Shown in pieces: positions 46,792 through 55,848 of a stretch of DNA of 64,000 bases; within the stretch, counting starts at the first letter, position 1, and the number at the start of each line of letters is the position of its first letter. The stretch covers positions 62,001-126,000 of the forward strand of contig JAGVLK010000007.1 in assembly GCA_020049835.1 (NCBI GenBank), written 5' to 3'. The position numbers and the translations under genes were made by a program. The notes beneath the pieces are model-generated. The model saw nothing but the letters and a program-made list of their open reading frames with translations. It was not told where the DNA came from and did not search any database. This DNA comes from Candidatus Babeliales bacterium. GTDB taxonomy: Bacteria; Babelota; Babeliae; Babelales; Vermiphilaceae.

Positions 46792-48097
46792 ATTACCACG
46801 CGTTGTATTAGTTGGGCGTACCAACGTCGGCAAATCTACTCTTTTTAATCGTTTAGCACCGGAAGTCAAAAGCATTGCGCTTGATGAACCGGGAGTTACG
46901 CGTGACTTTATCGAAGATACCGTAACGTGGGAAGATGCCAGCTTTAGGCTTATTGATACGGGTGGTTTGCAGCAGCAGAAAAAGCAAACGGATAGATTGT
47001 ATTCACAAGTTTCTGCCATTATTTACGATCAAGTGCGTCAAGCGGATGTGATTGTGTTTGTGGTTGATGGCACCGTTGGTGCATTACCGGAAGAGTTTCA
47101 GTTTGCTAAATTTTTGCATACGTTGGACAAACCGGTTATCGTCGCGGTTAACAAATTTGATGTTAAAGATGTGCACGACACACAACATGATTTTGATCGT
47201 CTAGGTTTTTATCCCGTGCAACCAATTTCTGCACAACATGGTATTAACGTCGCTGAATTACTTGAGCTTATTATCGATCAACTACCAAAAGTAATACATG
47301 CAGAAGAAGCATCTGAAGCATTAAAAGTTGCTATCATCGGCAAGCCCAATGTAGGTAAATCATCGTTGCTGAATGCTTTGCTCAAACAAGAACGTGCCAT
47401 TGTTTCGGATATTCCGGGTACCACGCGTGAGCCGATTACCGAACGAGTAACCTTTTATCAAGAAGATATTTCGTTTACCGATACTCCGGGTGTGCGCAGA
47501 AAGCGTGGCGTAACGGAAGATCTTGAACAGCTCATGGTAAAGCGTACCATGCAATCGCTCAAAGAGGCGGATATCATATTGCTTATGGTGGATGCATCCA
47601 TGGGGGAAATTGCAGATCAAGAGCTTAAACTTGCATTCTATGCATTTGAACAACATAAAGCGCTTATTGTTCTGTTTAATAAACAGGACATCGTTGAGGA
47701 AGAGGCGCAAGCGAATTTAACTTTTCAGCTTGAGCCCTATGCACATCTGTTTAATAAGCTCGTGACCATGAATATCTCATGTGCAACGGGTAAAAATATC
47801 GGTAAGCTATTACAACTTATTAAAGATATTTCTGATCGTTATCATCTGCGCATTTCCGATGCAGATCTTACCATTCTCTTTAGAGACGCACTGTGTGAGC
47901 GCGAACTGTTCTATCAAGGCAATCGTCTGGTAGTGCAACGTGCAAAACAGATTAAATCTGCGCCTATGACCATTGTGATGTATGTGAACGATCCTTTGTG
48001 GTTCGGGCCATCACAACTTAACTACTTTGAGAATGTATTGCGCCGTGCATATGATCTTAAAGGCGTGCCGGTCAAATTTATTGTGCGCAAGCGCTAA
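46784..48097 (+). CDS. der: GTPase Der (EngA)
   Basis: 437 residues. Der is a ribosome-assembly GTPase with two G domains. G1 motifs are GRTNVGKST (about 9-17) and GKPNVGKSS (about 186-194); DTGG and DTPG G3 motifs and NKxD-type motifs (NKFD, NKQD) follow in each domain. The KH-like C-terminal domain is present (KGVPVKFIVRKR end). The length is typical. The start codon overlaps the dnaX stop region (8 nt), so translation is probably coupled. Confidence 0.97.
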   Translation: MAKLPRVVLVGRTNVGKSTLFNRLAPEVKSIALDEPGVTRDFIEDTVTWEDASFRLIDTGGLQQQKKQTDRLYSQVSAIIYDQVRQADVIVFVVDGTVGALPEEFQFAKFLHTLDKPVIVAVNKFDVKDVHDTQHDFDRLGFYPVQPISAQHGINVAELLELIIDQLPKVIHAEEASEALKVAIIGKPNVGKSSLLNALLKQERAIVSDIPGTTREPITERVTFYQEDISFTDTPGVRRKRGVTEDLEQLMVKRTMQSLKEADIILLMVDASMGEIADQELKLAFYAFEQHKALIVLFNKQDIVEEEAQANLTFQLEPYAHLFNKLVTMNISCATGKNIGKLLQLIKDISDRYHLRISDADLTILFRDALCERELFYQGNRLVVQRAKQIKSAPMTIVMYVNDPLWFGPSQLNYFENVLRRAYDLKGVPVKFIVRKR

Positions 48098-48187
48098 TGC
48101 TCATCCCTTTATTGTATTTTTATAACCTCTGTGCTATCGTCTTGCCTAGGAATATATTTTAATCTTTTATTCTGAAGGATGAAGATG

Positions 48188-48877
48188 ATGAAGAAATCTT
48201 TAAATTGCATGCTATTGCTCAGCATGGGATGTGCATATGCGGCTGCCGATAAGCAATCTGGTCCTGTGACTATTATTGCGCAAAAACCGGCTGCAGCGTT
48301 AAATACTATGATACATACAGGTCTTGGGAGGTTGCCAGAGGATGCACGTAAGAGTGATATGGGTTTAATCTACGTAGCAATTGACGAAAGTCCGTACGGA
48401 ATAAATTCATTGTGGGAAGATCCTGCTGTCGTTGCACAGGCACAAGAATATAATGGTTTTATAACTGCTAACCCGGTAGTGCAGCAATTAACAGCTGCTG
48501 TAACTACACTTGTGCAGAATAATGCATCGCCGCTCAAATGTGCTGCTGCATTGGGTGCACTGGGCATAAAATATAGTCTTATGCAGGCAAAAATAACAAA
48601 AAAAGCTATTCCTGGTATTGTGTTCCCAATAGTTGGTACGGTAGACAACACTATAGAAAGCAATGTTCATCTTCAGCTCATGCCGGAACAACAAATGCTG
48701 TATAAAGCTGCGCAACTTTCCATGGCACTTAATGTTGCTACACAATATGGGTTGGTTCCAACTGTCGCTGATGATGTGTGGCATCAAGAGCAGGCAGTGC
48801 CATCTGCGAGTACTTCATCGTCCCCAGGGCAACGTCGAGCGGTCGATAAACAATATCATGGCTGTGAATTGATATAA
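48188..48877 (+). CDS. Exported hypothetical protein
   Basis: 229 residues from ATG 48188 (ATG 48185 or 48179 are possible); AAGGA lies 8 nt upstream. Signal peptide about 1-18 (LNCMLLLSMGCAYA). The mature part is Ala/Val/Gln-rich, with one cysteine in the middle and one near the C-terminus, and ends in a Ser/Pro-rich then polar tail. No family is recognised. It converges on the CCA-adding enzyme gene. Confidence 0.72.
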   Translation: MKKSLNCMLLLSMGCAYAAADKQSGPVTIIAQKPAAALNTMIHTGLGRLPEDARKSDMGLIYVAIDESPYGINSLWEDPAVVAQAQEYNGFITANPVVQQLTAAVTTLVQNNASPLKCAAALGALGIKYSLMQAKITKKAIPGIVFPIVGTVDNTIESNVHLQLMPEQQMLYKAAQLSMALNVATQYGLVPTVADDVWHQEQAVPSASTSSSPGQRRAVDKQYHGCELI

Positions 48878-48917
48878 ATTAAATTGATTCAAAATTATTC
48901 TAAGCGCTCATAGGCAA

Positions 48918-50366
48918 TTAAGCCGGTGAGCGCTTTATCTGTTCTTGTACCTGCTCTATTGCTTTTTCTTTCAGCTCCTGCGGATCACGTATGCCTTCCA
49001 GCTGCAGATTATAGGCAATATTTACCGCATCACTTACTACTGGTCCGGGTGCAAAATGATCAAGAAAATCTTTTCCCGTTAACAGTGGTTGCTCAGGTGC
49101 ATAGCGCACACCGGCAGCTTCAGCGCGTTCAAGAAAGGTAATTACCGTCGGCATTTGTCCTTCAAGCGGTTTGTTGCCAATGGGATTGCGTCCGCGTGCA
49201 TCCGCTTGGCACAGCAATGCCAGCATATTTACATCCAAAGTAGGCCAGAGTTTATGTGCAAGACGTTTGTATGCGGCAGCAGAAGAATCTTGTGCTACCA
49301 GCTGCACCGGTTGCATATGATGTAAAATAAGTTTGCTTACGCGATCGATAAGCTCTTTGTGCGTCGTAATGCGTGCAAGCAGTGTGCGCACCAATTTTGC
49401 ACCAACTTCAGCATGTCCATAACTATGGATGCCGCGTTCATCTGCAAAGGTGGTGGTAACTTTGCCAATATCATGGCACAATGCCGCATACAGAATAATT
49501 AAACGATCATCTGCGTTTGCAATAGGCAACTGTGCTGCAGCATCAACTGCCTGCATAGAATGCTCAAATACATCACCTTCCGGGTGCCATTTAATGTCCT
49601 GTTCAACGCCAATTGTTGCAGCCAGTTCCGGCATAATTTCTTGCAGGCGCCCGATTGTACGTAACCAGCGTATGCCCAATGATGGTGCTGCGCTGAGCAT
49701 TAACATCTTTTTAAATTCCTGCTCAATGCGCTCGCGTGAAAGATCTTTAATAACCATCTGCTTGCACACGGCATTCAATCCATCATCCGGTTGCATGTTA
49801 AAGCGCGCAATGAACTGCATGACACGAAAAAATCGCAACGGATCTTGCACAAAAAAATTGGCATCAGGTGTGCGTAGAATGTTCTGGTTAATGTCATCAA
49901 GTCCATTAAATGGATCGATTAAGGTAGTATCATGCAGATCGATTGCCATTGCATTCATGGTTAAATCACGACGCATGAGTGCTTGCTCAATCGACATTTG
50001 TGGATCGTAGGCCACCAGTGGTTTTCTGCCGGCGCTATCTTTGCGCGGTAATGTCCAATCAACTGCTAAGCCATGCACTTTAATGACACCAAACGATTTG
50101 CCGCATAGATCAACATATCCATATGGTTGCAATAGATCTGATAACTGTTCAAATGTGCATCCATGAACTTCAATATCGATATCTAATATGGGTTGTTGCA
50201 AAATAATGTCACGTACTGCACCGCCAACAAGATATGCACGGTAGTCATGCTGTGCGCATGCTGCAAGTATAGGGGTAAGATATGGATGCGCATGATAGAT
50301 TTCATGCAATGCTTTTTGAATTATCTCTTTATTTTGTTTACACTTCATAATGTCGTGACCAACCAT
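48918..50366 (-). CDS. tRNA nucleotidyltransferase / poly(A) polymerase family, with HD domain
   Basis: 482 residues. The N-terminal nucleotidyltransferase has YLVGGAVRD and LDIDIEV (the catalytic Asp pair), then RRDLTMNAMAI. An HD phosphohydrolase domain follows, with HSMQAVDAA and CHDIGKV. The architecture fits the CCA-adding enzyme with an HD domain or a class I poly(A) polymerase. Because all three tRNAs in the window already encode CCA, a repair or poly(A) role is possible. ATG 50348 is an alternative start; neither has a strong ribosome site. Confidence 0.88.
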   Translation of the reverse strand: MVGHDIMKCKQNKEIIQKALHEIYHAHPYLTPILAACAQHDYRAYLVGGAVRDIILQQPILDIDIEVHGCTFEQLSDLLQPYGYVDLCGKSFGVIKVHGLAVDWTLPRKDSAGRKPLVAYDPQMSIEQALMRRDLTMNAMAIDLHDTTLIDPFNGLDDINQNILRTPDANFFVQDPLRFFRVMQFIARFNMQPDDGLNAVCKQMVIKDLSRERIEQEFKKMLMLSAAPSLGIRWLRTIGRLQEIMPELAATIGVEQDIKWHPEGDVFEHSMQAVDAAAQLPIANADDRLIILYAALCHDIGKVTTTFADERGIHSYGHAEVGAKLVRTLLARITTHKELIDRVSKLILHHMQPVQLVAQDSSAAAYKRLAHKLWPTLDVNMLALLCQADARGRNPIGNKPLEGQMPTVITFLERAEAAGVRYAPEQPLLTGKDFLDHFAPGPVVSDAVNIAYNLQLEGIRDPQELKEKAIEQVQEQIKRSPA

Positions 50367-50387
50367 ATTTGTGTTAAAGGATTTGCT

Positions 50388-51311
50388 ATGCAGAATTACC
50401 GTTCTCTTGCCATTTTACTCTCTTGTGTACTGTTTGTACATCAAACGGCTACCGACTCGATAGATTCCGTGCGTTCTTTTTTTGGTGGCAAACCTTATCA
50501 AGAAGTTATTGAAAAAGATTATGTGCTGGATCAAACAGGATTAATCGCGATACAAAATATCGAAGGTTCCATCACCGTTAAGCCGGGGCTAGACAAACGT
50601 ACACTCGCATTGCGTGCAACTAAGCATGCAAACAATCAAGAGCATTTAGAGCATATGCATGTTATTGAAGAAGAGGTAAGTTCTGCAAAATTAGCATTGC
50701 GTTCTGCATACGATTATGAAAAAGTTAAAGGACATATCGATTATGCGCTGACGGTACCCGAATCGGTTTCATTACGTTTAAGCACACAAACGGGCACGAT
50801 ACATATTATCGGCGTTAAAGGTACCATTACGGTTACCACTGCGCGTGGTGATATCACGATCATTTCACCAGAAGGTCCGGTGCATGCAACCATAACACAA
50901 CAGGGTGATATTGTGATTATTGATCCTAAAAAGCCGGTGCAAGCAAGTACGCACAAAGGTGCGCTCTATATTAATGACAGTCAATCTGATGTAATTGGCA
51001 AGACACAACAAGGGCCGCTGTATCTGCAAGCAAAACAGGTACCGGCGCAGACAAAAATTTCGTTAGCTAATCATCGTGGTGATATTAAATTAAAACTACC
51101 AAAACAGGTGGAGACGGAATTTTTTGCGACAACTGAGCGTGGCATTATTACCAGTCAGCAAACGGTAAGTGTCATGGAACATCAAGCACAACTAGATCAA
51201 GAGTATTGGGGTTCAGTGAAAAAGAATATTCGTGGCAAATTGGGCAAGAATCCGCAAGCGCGTATTGAGCTGCAATGTAAACAGGGAAATATTAGAATTG
51301 AAGAGCGATAA
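50388..51311 (+). CDS. Exported DUF4097-like beta-helix protein
   Basis: 307 residues from ATG 50388, preceded by AAAGGATTTG; frames starting further upstream run inside the opposite gene. Signal peptide about 1-19. The body (about 50-280) consists of short repeated strands with patterns such as TGTIHIIGVKG, ARGDITI, QQGDIVI, HKGALYI and HRGDIKL. These match the DUF4097/adhesin-like beta-helix family, in which each turn carries a G-D or G-x-I pair. Such proteins occur in envelope stress operons. Divergent from the nucleotidyltransferase by 21 nt. Confidence 0.8.
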   Translation: MQNYRSLAILLSCVLFVHQTATDSIDSVRSFFGGKPYQEVIEKDYVLDQTGLIAIQNIEGSITVKPGLDKRTLALRATKHANNQEHLEHMHVIEEEVSSAKLALRSAYDYEKVKGHIDYALTVPESVSLRLSTQTGTIHIIGVKGTITVTTARGDITIISPEGPVHATITQQGDIVIIDPKKPVQASTHKGALYINDSQSDVIGKTQQGPLYLQAKQVPAQTKISLANHRGDIKLKLPKQVETEFFATTERGIITSQQTVSVMEHQAQLDQEYWGSVKKNIRGKLGKNPQARIELQCKQGNIRIEER

Positions 51312-51319
51312 GAGATATC

Positions 51320-51395
51320 TGGTGGAGCTGACCGGGGTCGAACCGGTGGCCTCATGAATGCCATCCATGCGCTCTACCAACTGAGCTACAGCCCC
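51320..51395 (-). tRNA. tRNA-Ala(GGC)
   Basis: On the minus strand the cloverleaf is complete: acceptor GGGGCTG/CAGCTCC with the G3:U70 pair that marks alanine tRNAs, D arm GCTC/GAGC, anticodon loop ATGGCAT with anticodon GGC, and T arm CCGG-TTCGACC-CCGG. Discriminator A and encoded CCA are present. Confidence 0.95.
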
Positions 51396-51437
51396 AGATA
51401 TAGATGTAAGTATATACCATTTTAGCGAGATAGACAA

Positions 51438-53207
51438 ATGAACAGAAGTAGATTTTTTGTACTGTTAGTAGGATTTTCATTTTTGAATGTGCGTTGCCAG
51501 GAGCCGATTACGCATCAGCTCCAGTGGGATGCAGATGGTAAGCATGGTGTGTTGACCGTTGCATTTGCCATGGACGCAGATGATGCATTGTACAAAGAGT
51601 ACACCCATGTGGTGTGCGATCATGAGCATGTACAGCTGGGTGATTGTCAAACTGATGCCGAAGCGGTCATGATATATGATCCTATTTTTAAAGAGAACAA
51701 AGCTGCCTATTTTAATACCGTGACCATGCAGGTACCTGTGCAGGTGATGCAACCGATTGAACAGGCGCATGTACGTTTTACCTATTATACAAAATCTATC
51801 GGGCGCATACAGGAGCATAATGTAACTATGGTGCCACCAACGCATGCAATCGTACTTGAATCGGTACAAACGGCAGTGGATGCTGAGGCTGAAATTGAAC
51901 ATGCAACGGAAGATGGTTTTGTTATGGATGAGACAACGTACGATGAAGGTGAGTCATTGTACTGTACTTTGTCACATGTAATTGAGGATACCAGTACCGT
52001 TTGGTTACGGTTATTGTTGGTGTTCTTGCTTGGTATGTTGTTGAGTTTAACGCCTTGCATTTATCCGATGATTCCTATCACCGTGGGGATTTTGCAAGGG
52101 CAAGGCACTGCATCATTTGGTAAAAATCTATTTGTAAGTTTGTGTTATACTGCCGGTGTTGCAACTACATTTGCTTGCATGGGTTTATTCGCTGCCTATA
52201 CCGGAAGCCTCTTTGGCACGGCGTTGCAGCATCCTTTGTTTGTGCTCGGGCTCGTGTTGTTGTTAGCCTATTTTGCCGGTTCTATGGTGGGATTATATGA
52301 TATGTATATTCCCCGATTTCTGCAGCCTTCAAATTCTACTGCGCGCGGTGGATCGCCCGTGGCAGCGTTTATTTTTGGTGCATTAAGTGGCACCATTGCA
52401 TCGCCATGTGTTTCTCCCGGCTTGGCGCTCGTGCTTGGTATGGTTGCAAAATTAGGCAATCCGCTCTATGGATTTATGCTGTTGTTTGCATTCGGTACCG
52501 GTTTAAGTATGCCGTTACTTATTATCGGCACATTCTCCGGATCACTTAATTTGTTACCAAAAGCCGGCATGTGGATGGTGGAGATTAAACGCTTTTTTGG
52601 TTTTGTGATGTTTGGTATGTGCATACATTTTCTTTCCCCTATACTTTCAGGATTTGTTACGGCGTTATTGTTCACCGCATTATTTGCTGTAGTAGGACTG
52701 TACTATCTGTATGTTGGTAGCAAAAACAGAACATTGGGCATGCGCATGCTCGCCTCCGGTATAGGATGCGTTCTTATTGCAATTGCGGTTATGTCTGCGT
52801 ATGTTGCAGTGCGTGCATTGTATTATCCTGAGCGTTGTGCTGTTGTGGGCATCTGGACAACAGATTATCAATGCGCGATTAACCAAGCGCGCCATGAGCA
52901 TAAGAAGCTGCTTATTAAAGTGGAAGCGCCATGCTGTTCATTGTGTCGTGTGATTAATACAAAATTCTTTGCGCAAGAGTCGGTACAAGAGATTTTGCAA
53001 CAGCATTATGTTGCGCTTGTGGTTGATGGTAGTGATACCAGTAACCCGGATATTAAAGGTTTGATTGAGCGTTATGCTGTTATCGGTTTTCCGACGGTGA
53101 TTATTGTTGATGCAGATGATTTAAGCATGTTGCAAAAATGGACTGGTGATGTGCATAAATTTTCGCTCAAAGAGTTTGAGATGCAATTATTGAAGTTTGT
53201 TTTGTAA
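51438..53207 (+). CDS. dsbD: Thiol:disulfide interchange protein, DsbD family
   Basis: 589 residues. DsbD passes electrons from cytosolic thioredoxin through the membrane to periplasmic partners. A signal peptide (about 1-20), an N-terminal periplasmic domain with paired cysteines, then eight membrane helices (about 190-450) carrying the redox cysteines in TPCIYPM and SPCVSPG, and a C-terminal thioredoxin-like domain (about 475-589) with a CxxC site in CCSLC and cis-Pro in GFPTVI. It would supply reducing power for the many cysteine-containing exported proteins encoded nearby. Confidence 0.93.
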   Translation: MNRSRFFVLLVGFSFLNVRCQEPITHQLQWDADGKHGVLTVAFAMDADDALYKEYTHVVCDHEHVQLGDCQTDAEAVMIYDPIFKENKAAYFNTVTMQVPVQVMQPIEQAHVRFTYYTKSIGRIQEHNVTMVPPTHAIVLESVQTAVDAEAEIEHATEDGFVMDETTYDEGESLYCTLSHVIEDTSTVWLRLLLVFLLGMLLSLTPCIYPMIPITVGILQGQGTASFGKNLFVSLCYTAGVATTFACMGLFAAYTGSLFGTALQHPLFVLGLVLLLAYFAGSMVGLYDMYIPRFLQPSNSTARGGSPVAAFIFGALSGTIASPCVSPGLALVLGMVAKLGNPLYGFMLLFAFGTGLSMPLLIIGTFSGSLNLLPKAGMWMVEIKRFFGFVMFGMCIHFLSPILSGFVTALLFTALFAVVGLYYLYVGSKNRTLGMRMLASGIGCVLIAIAVMSAYVAVRALYYPERCAVVGIWTTDYQCAINQARHEHKKLLIKVEAPCCSLCRVINTKFFAQESVQEILQQHYVALVVDGSDTSNPDIKGLIERYAVIGFPTVIIVDADDLSMLQKWTGDVHKFSLKEFEMQLLKFVL

Positions 53208-53242
53208 TTTTTTTATATTTACTTTTCTTTATATTTTTTCTT

Positions 53243-53995
53243 ATGCGCCTGCCGCGCGGGCGTCAAGGAGGTGCCTTGTCGCACCTCCTTAACAATCCTA
53301 GACACAAAAGGAGGGCCTTTTGAATCCCACGCTTCCACTCAGGCCTCACGCATGCAGCATGCGATCCCTGTCCGCCATAGCCAAAGGCGACGGCTGGAAT
53401 GCCTTGCGGGTCCGCTAATATGGTCCGCAATAACTTGCCACCTGCAATGCTCATCAACCGATCTTCGATAGCGTTCTAACATTTCCTTTTAAGCAAGCAT
53501 ACGCAGGTTCTAGAGCTGGTTGTGCGCAACTTCTTAGAATTATTTTGTTAAAGTCAGGTAGCAGTTCAGCTGGCCGTAGCTAACCCTGCAAGGGTTTGCG
53601 TGTGCCTAGCTGGTGTTCGTAGCGGGAAAAAAGAGGTTTTAAAAGGAGAAATCTTCTCCTTTTATGATAAAGCGCTCATCAAGAGATAGTGTTAAGTTGC
53701 TAACGAAGATCGATTGGCTAAAAGTGTAAATTGTAAGTTATTGCAGACCTTATTAGCTGATTCGCAAGGCATTCCAGCCGTCGCCTTTGGCTATGGCGGA
53801 CAGGGATCGCATGCTTCATGCGTGAGGCCTGAGTTGAAGCGTAGGGATTCAAAAGGTCCTCCTTTTGTGTCTCGGATTATTAAGGGCGTTGACCCAGGCT
53901 TCGCACAAGGCTACGCCGGGCAGGCTAAGAACGCCCTTAATGCCCGCGCGGCCCGCCGTCGCTCTTCGAGCTTTGTCGAGGCACGGCAGGCGCAT
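53243..53995. mobile_element. Hairpin-array element, copy 2 (about 750 bp, inverted)
   Basis: The ends TATGCGCCTGCCG and GGCAGGCGCATA are inverted. The element matches copy 1 at 32571-33340 in reverse orientation: the middle of copy 2 (GTCAGGTAGCAGTTCAGCTG) is the complement of the copy 1 middle. Each arm shows the string of small hairpins, including CAAAAGG-N4-CCTTTTG and CGCATG-3 nt-CATGCG. It fills the 847-nt interval between dsbD and the hibernation-factor gene. No transposase or other gene is present. Confidence 0.8.
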
Positions 53996-54035
53996 AAAAA
54001 AATATATAGAGAAAAATGAATTAAGAAGTTAAATA

Positions 54036-54063
54036 AAAAAGTAGTGAGGATACGCTAATCCTC
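54036..54063 (-). terminator. Terminator overlapping the hibernation-factor stop codon
   Basis: GAGGAT (54046-54051) and ATCCTC (54058-54063) pair over a 6-nt loop. On the minus strand it runs into ACTACTTTTTT. Confidence 0.5.
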
Positions 54064-54492
54064 AAAATCCTCTTCTTCATCATCAAACTCAAAATCAAAA
54101 TCTTCATCCTCAAACTCTTCTTCCTCTTCCTCATCACTTTCATGACGTCCACCAAATTCACCGGTTTCGCTTGTTTTTACGCGCTCTTTGCGTGCATCAA
54201 CTTGTTTTCGTTTTTCTTCATGCAACAAACGAACCATGACATCAATAACATGATCTAATTCTTTATAAAATTCTGGACCTTCATGATGTGTAATTAAATC
54301 ATAATGCGGTGAACGTATATGCAGTTCCACCCGATTGTGGCCATGATTTTTGGAAGCTTCCAATATAAGATCGATTGTTACCGGATCACGTTCATGAGAG
54401 ATAATATCAAACACTTTGCGCATGGCATCATGTGCATAATTTTCAATAGAAGCGACCGGTTCCATATGTCTAAAAACGACACGCATATTCAT
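54055..54492 (-). CDS. Ribosome hibernation factor (HPF/RaiA family) with acidic tail
   Basis: 145 residues. The N-terminal domain (about 1-100) has the beta-alpha-beta-beta-beta-alpha pattern of HPF/YfiA (RaiA), including an initial MRVVFRHM strand and the DPVTIDLILEASKNHGHNRVELHI region, and would sit on the small ribosomal subunit in inactive ribosomes. The long C-terminal domain of long HPF is missing; instead there is a tail of about 35 residues made almost only of Asp, Glu and Phe. GGAG lies before ATG 54492. The tail is unusual for the family. Confidence 0.78.
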   Translation of the reverse strand: MNMRVVFRHMEPVASIENYAHDAMRKVFDIISHERDPVTIDLILEASKNHGHNRVELHIRSPHYDLITHHEGPEFYKELDHVIDVMVRLLHEEKRKQVDARKERVKTSETGEFGGRHESDEEEEEEFEDEDFDFEFDDEEEDFED

Positions 54493-54631
54493 GTATTTTC
54501 TCCGTTTGTTAAAAGTTATAGTTTCATAGGTACCTTAGCATATTGTTTGTGCGTATAGCATCAGATGGTTTCCTGAACCTAGATATTTTGTTAAGCTGCC
54601 AATACAAAGCGTTACAAAAAAAGGAGCGATA

Positions 54632-55327
54632 ATGCTACATACATTCTTTTCAGGACCACTCTGGCAACTCATTTATCAAGCTGATGGCGCAACAAAAATG
54701 GTGCTTGGCACACTGCTGTGCATGTCGATACTGTGTTGGTCATTATTTATCTATAAATATCTGCTGTTACGTTCAACCAAGCAGCATATGAATCAGCTGC
54801 TTACGTATATGCGCATGATGAGTACGATGGAGGATCTTGCGCTGATAGGGGATAAATACCGCCATACACTTGCCGGTTATGTGTTAACCACCACATTGCA
54901 ATCATTTAAAGCACTTGTTGAACTCAAACGTCAGCAGGGTGATATCGGTAAATTAGGTATCGCACATTGGGAACGATTACAAGACAGTATGTACCACGCA
55001 ATTGATGAAACACTCTGTGCGCAAGAGAGTGGTCTTTGGGTGCTTTCAACCTCTGCAGCGGCAGCAACGTTGCTCGGGTTATTTGGCACCGTGTGGGGAC
55101 TCGTGCATGCATTTATGAGCATTAGTGAAAAACAGGCTGCCGATATTGCTACCGTAGCACCCGGTATTGCAGAAGCATTAATTACCACCCTTGCAGGGCT
55201 GATGGTTGCTATTCCGGCGCTCGTGATGTTCAATTATCTTTCACGCCAACTTGCACGTGCAGAACAGCAGCTGCATACGCTTGCACAAGGGTTTAACCGT
55301 ATTATACAGATTATGTTTGTTTATTAA
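54632..55327 (+). CDS. tolQ: MotA/TolQ/ExbB proton channel family protein
   Basis: 231 residues with three membrane helices (about 22-42, 136-158, 178-198). TolQ/ExbB form the proton channel that, with TolR/ExbD, drives TolA or TonB. The late region has the family signature (SAAAATLLGLFGTVWGLVHAF and APGIAEALITTLAGLMVAIPAL). AAAGGAGCG lies before ATG 54632. It is followed 14 nt later by the TolR/ExbD gene. The partner TonB/TolA-like gene is at 12758-13597. TolQ versus ExbB cannot be decided here. Confidence 0.9.
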   Translation: MLHTFFSGPLWQLIYQADGATKMVLGTLLCMSILCWSLFIYKYLLLRSTKQHMNQLLTYMRMMSTMEDLALIGDKYRHTLAGYVLTTTLQSFKALVELKRQQGDIGKLGIAHWERLQDSMYHAIDETLCAQESGLWVLSTSAAAATLLGLFGTVWGLVHAFMSISEKQAADIATVAPGIAEALITTLAGLMVAIPALVMFNYLSRQLARAEQQLHTLAQGFNRIIQIMFVY

Positions 55328-55341
55328 TCAAAGGATTACCC

Positions 55342-55752
55342 ATGCGCCATCGCAGAGGAAGGAAAAAGCGCAACATGCTTTTTGAGGTGCCGCTCACTCC
55401 CTTGATAGATACAGCATTGACGTTACTGATTATTTTCATGATCGCTTCTCCTATGATGCACAATGCTATTCGGGTTAATTTACCCCAAGGCAAAGCAAAA
55501 GAGGATGGAGTGTCATCGCAGCCGATCGTGGTATATATCGACAAACAGGAAAAGATCTACCTTAATGATACGGCCATAGGGTTGCAGGAGATGCTGGCAC
55601 AATTAACACCCGAGCTCTTGGAGCGCTCTGAAGGGGCAGTGTATGTTAAGGCAGATCAAGAGGTGCATTACGGTAAAGTGATTCAAGTAGTTGATGCTCT
55701 GAAGGTTACCGGCGGGGTAAGATCGGTGGGTTTGAGCACAAAACGAGCCTAA
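55342..55752 (+). CDS. tolR: TolR/ExbD family protein
   Basis: 136 residues. A short basic cytoplasmic N-terminus is followed by a single membrane helix (about 17-38) bearing the functional Asp23 in PLIDTALTLLIIFM, and then a periplasmic domain with the PIVVYIDKQEKIYLN strand pair. This is the usual TolR/ExbD layout and length. It is translated from the same transcript as the TolQ-like gene (gap 14 nt). Confidence 0.9.
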   Translation: MRHRRGRKKRNMLFEVPLTPLIDTALTLLIIFMIASPMMHNAIRVNLPQGKAKEDGVSSQPIVVYIDKQEKIYLNDTAIGLQEMLAQLTPELLERSEGAVYVKADQEVHYGKVIQVVDALKVTGGVRSVGLSTKRA

Positions 55753-55765
55753 TTGAGCACACTAT

Positions 55766-55794
55766 TAGACAGTTTTTATGCTTTCTTTTATACT
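55766..55794 (+). promoter_or_regulatory. Probable promoter of the double-AAA ftsH
   Basis: TAGACA (55766-55771), a 17-nt spacer and TATACT (55789-55794), about 55 nt before ATG 55849. It would let ftsH be transcribed separately from tolQR. Confidence 0.6.
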
Positions 55795-55848
55795 AAAGGG
55801 GTGAAGTAACCTTTTACTAACCTTGTTAAACAAACATATGGATTGTAT

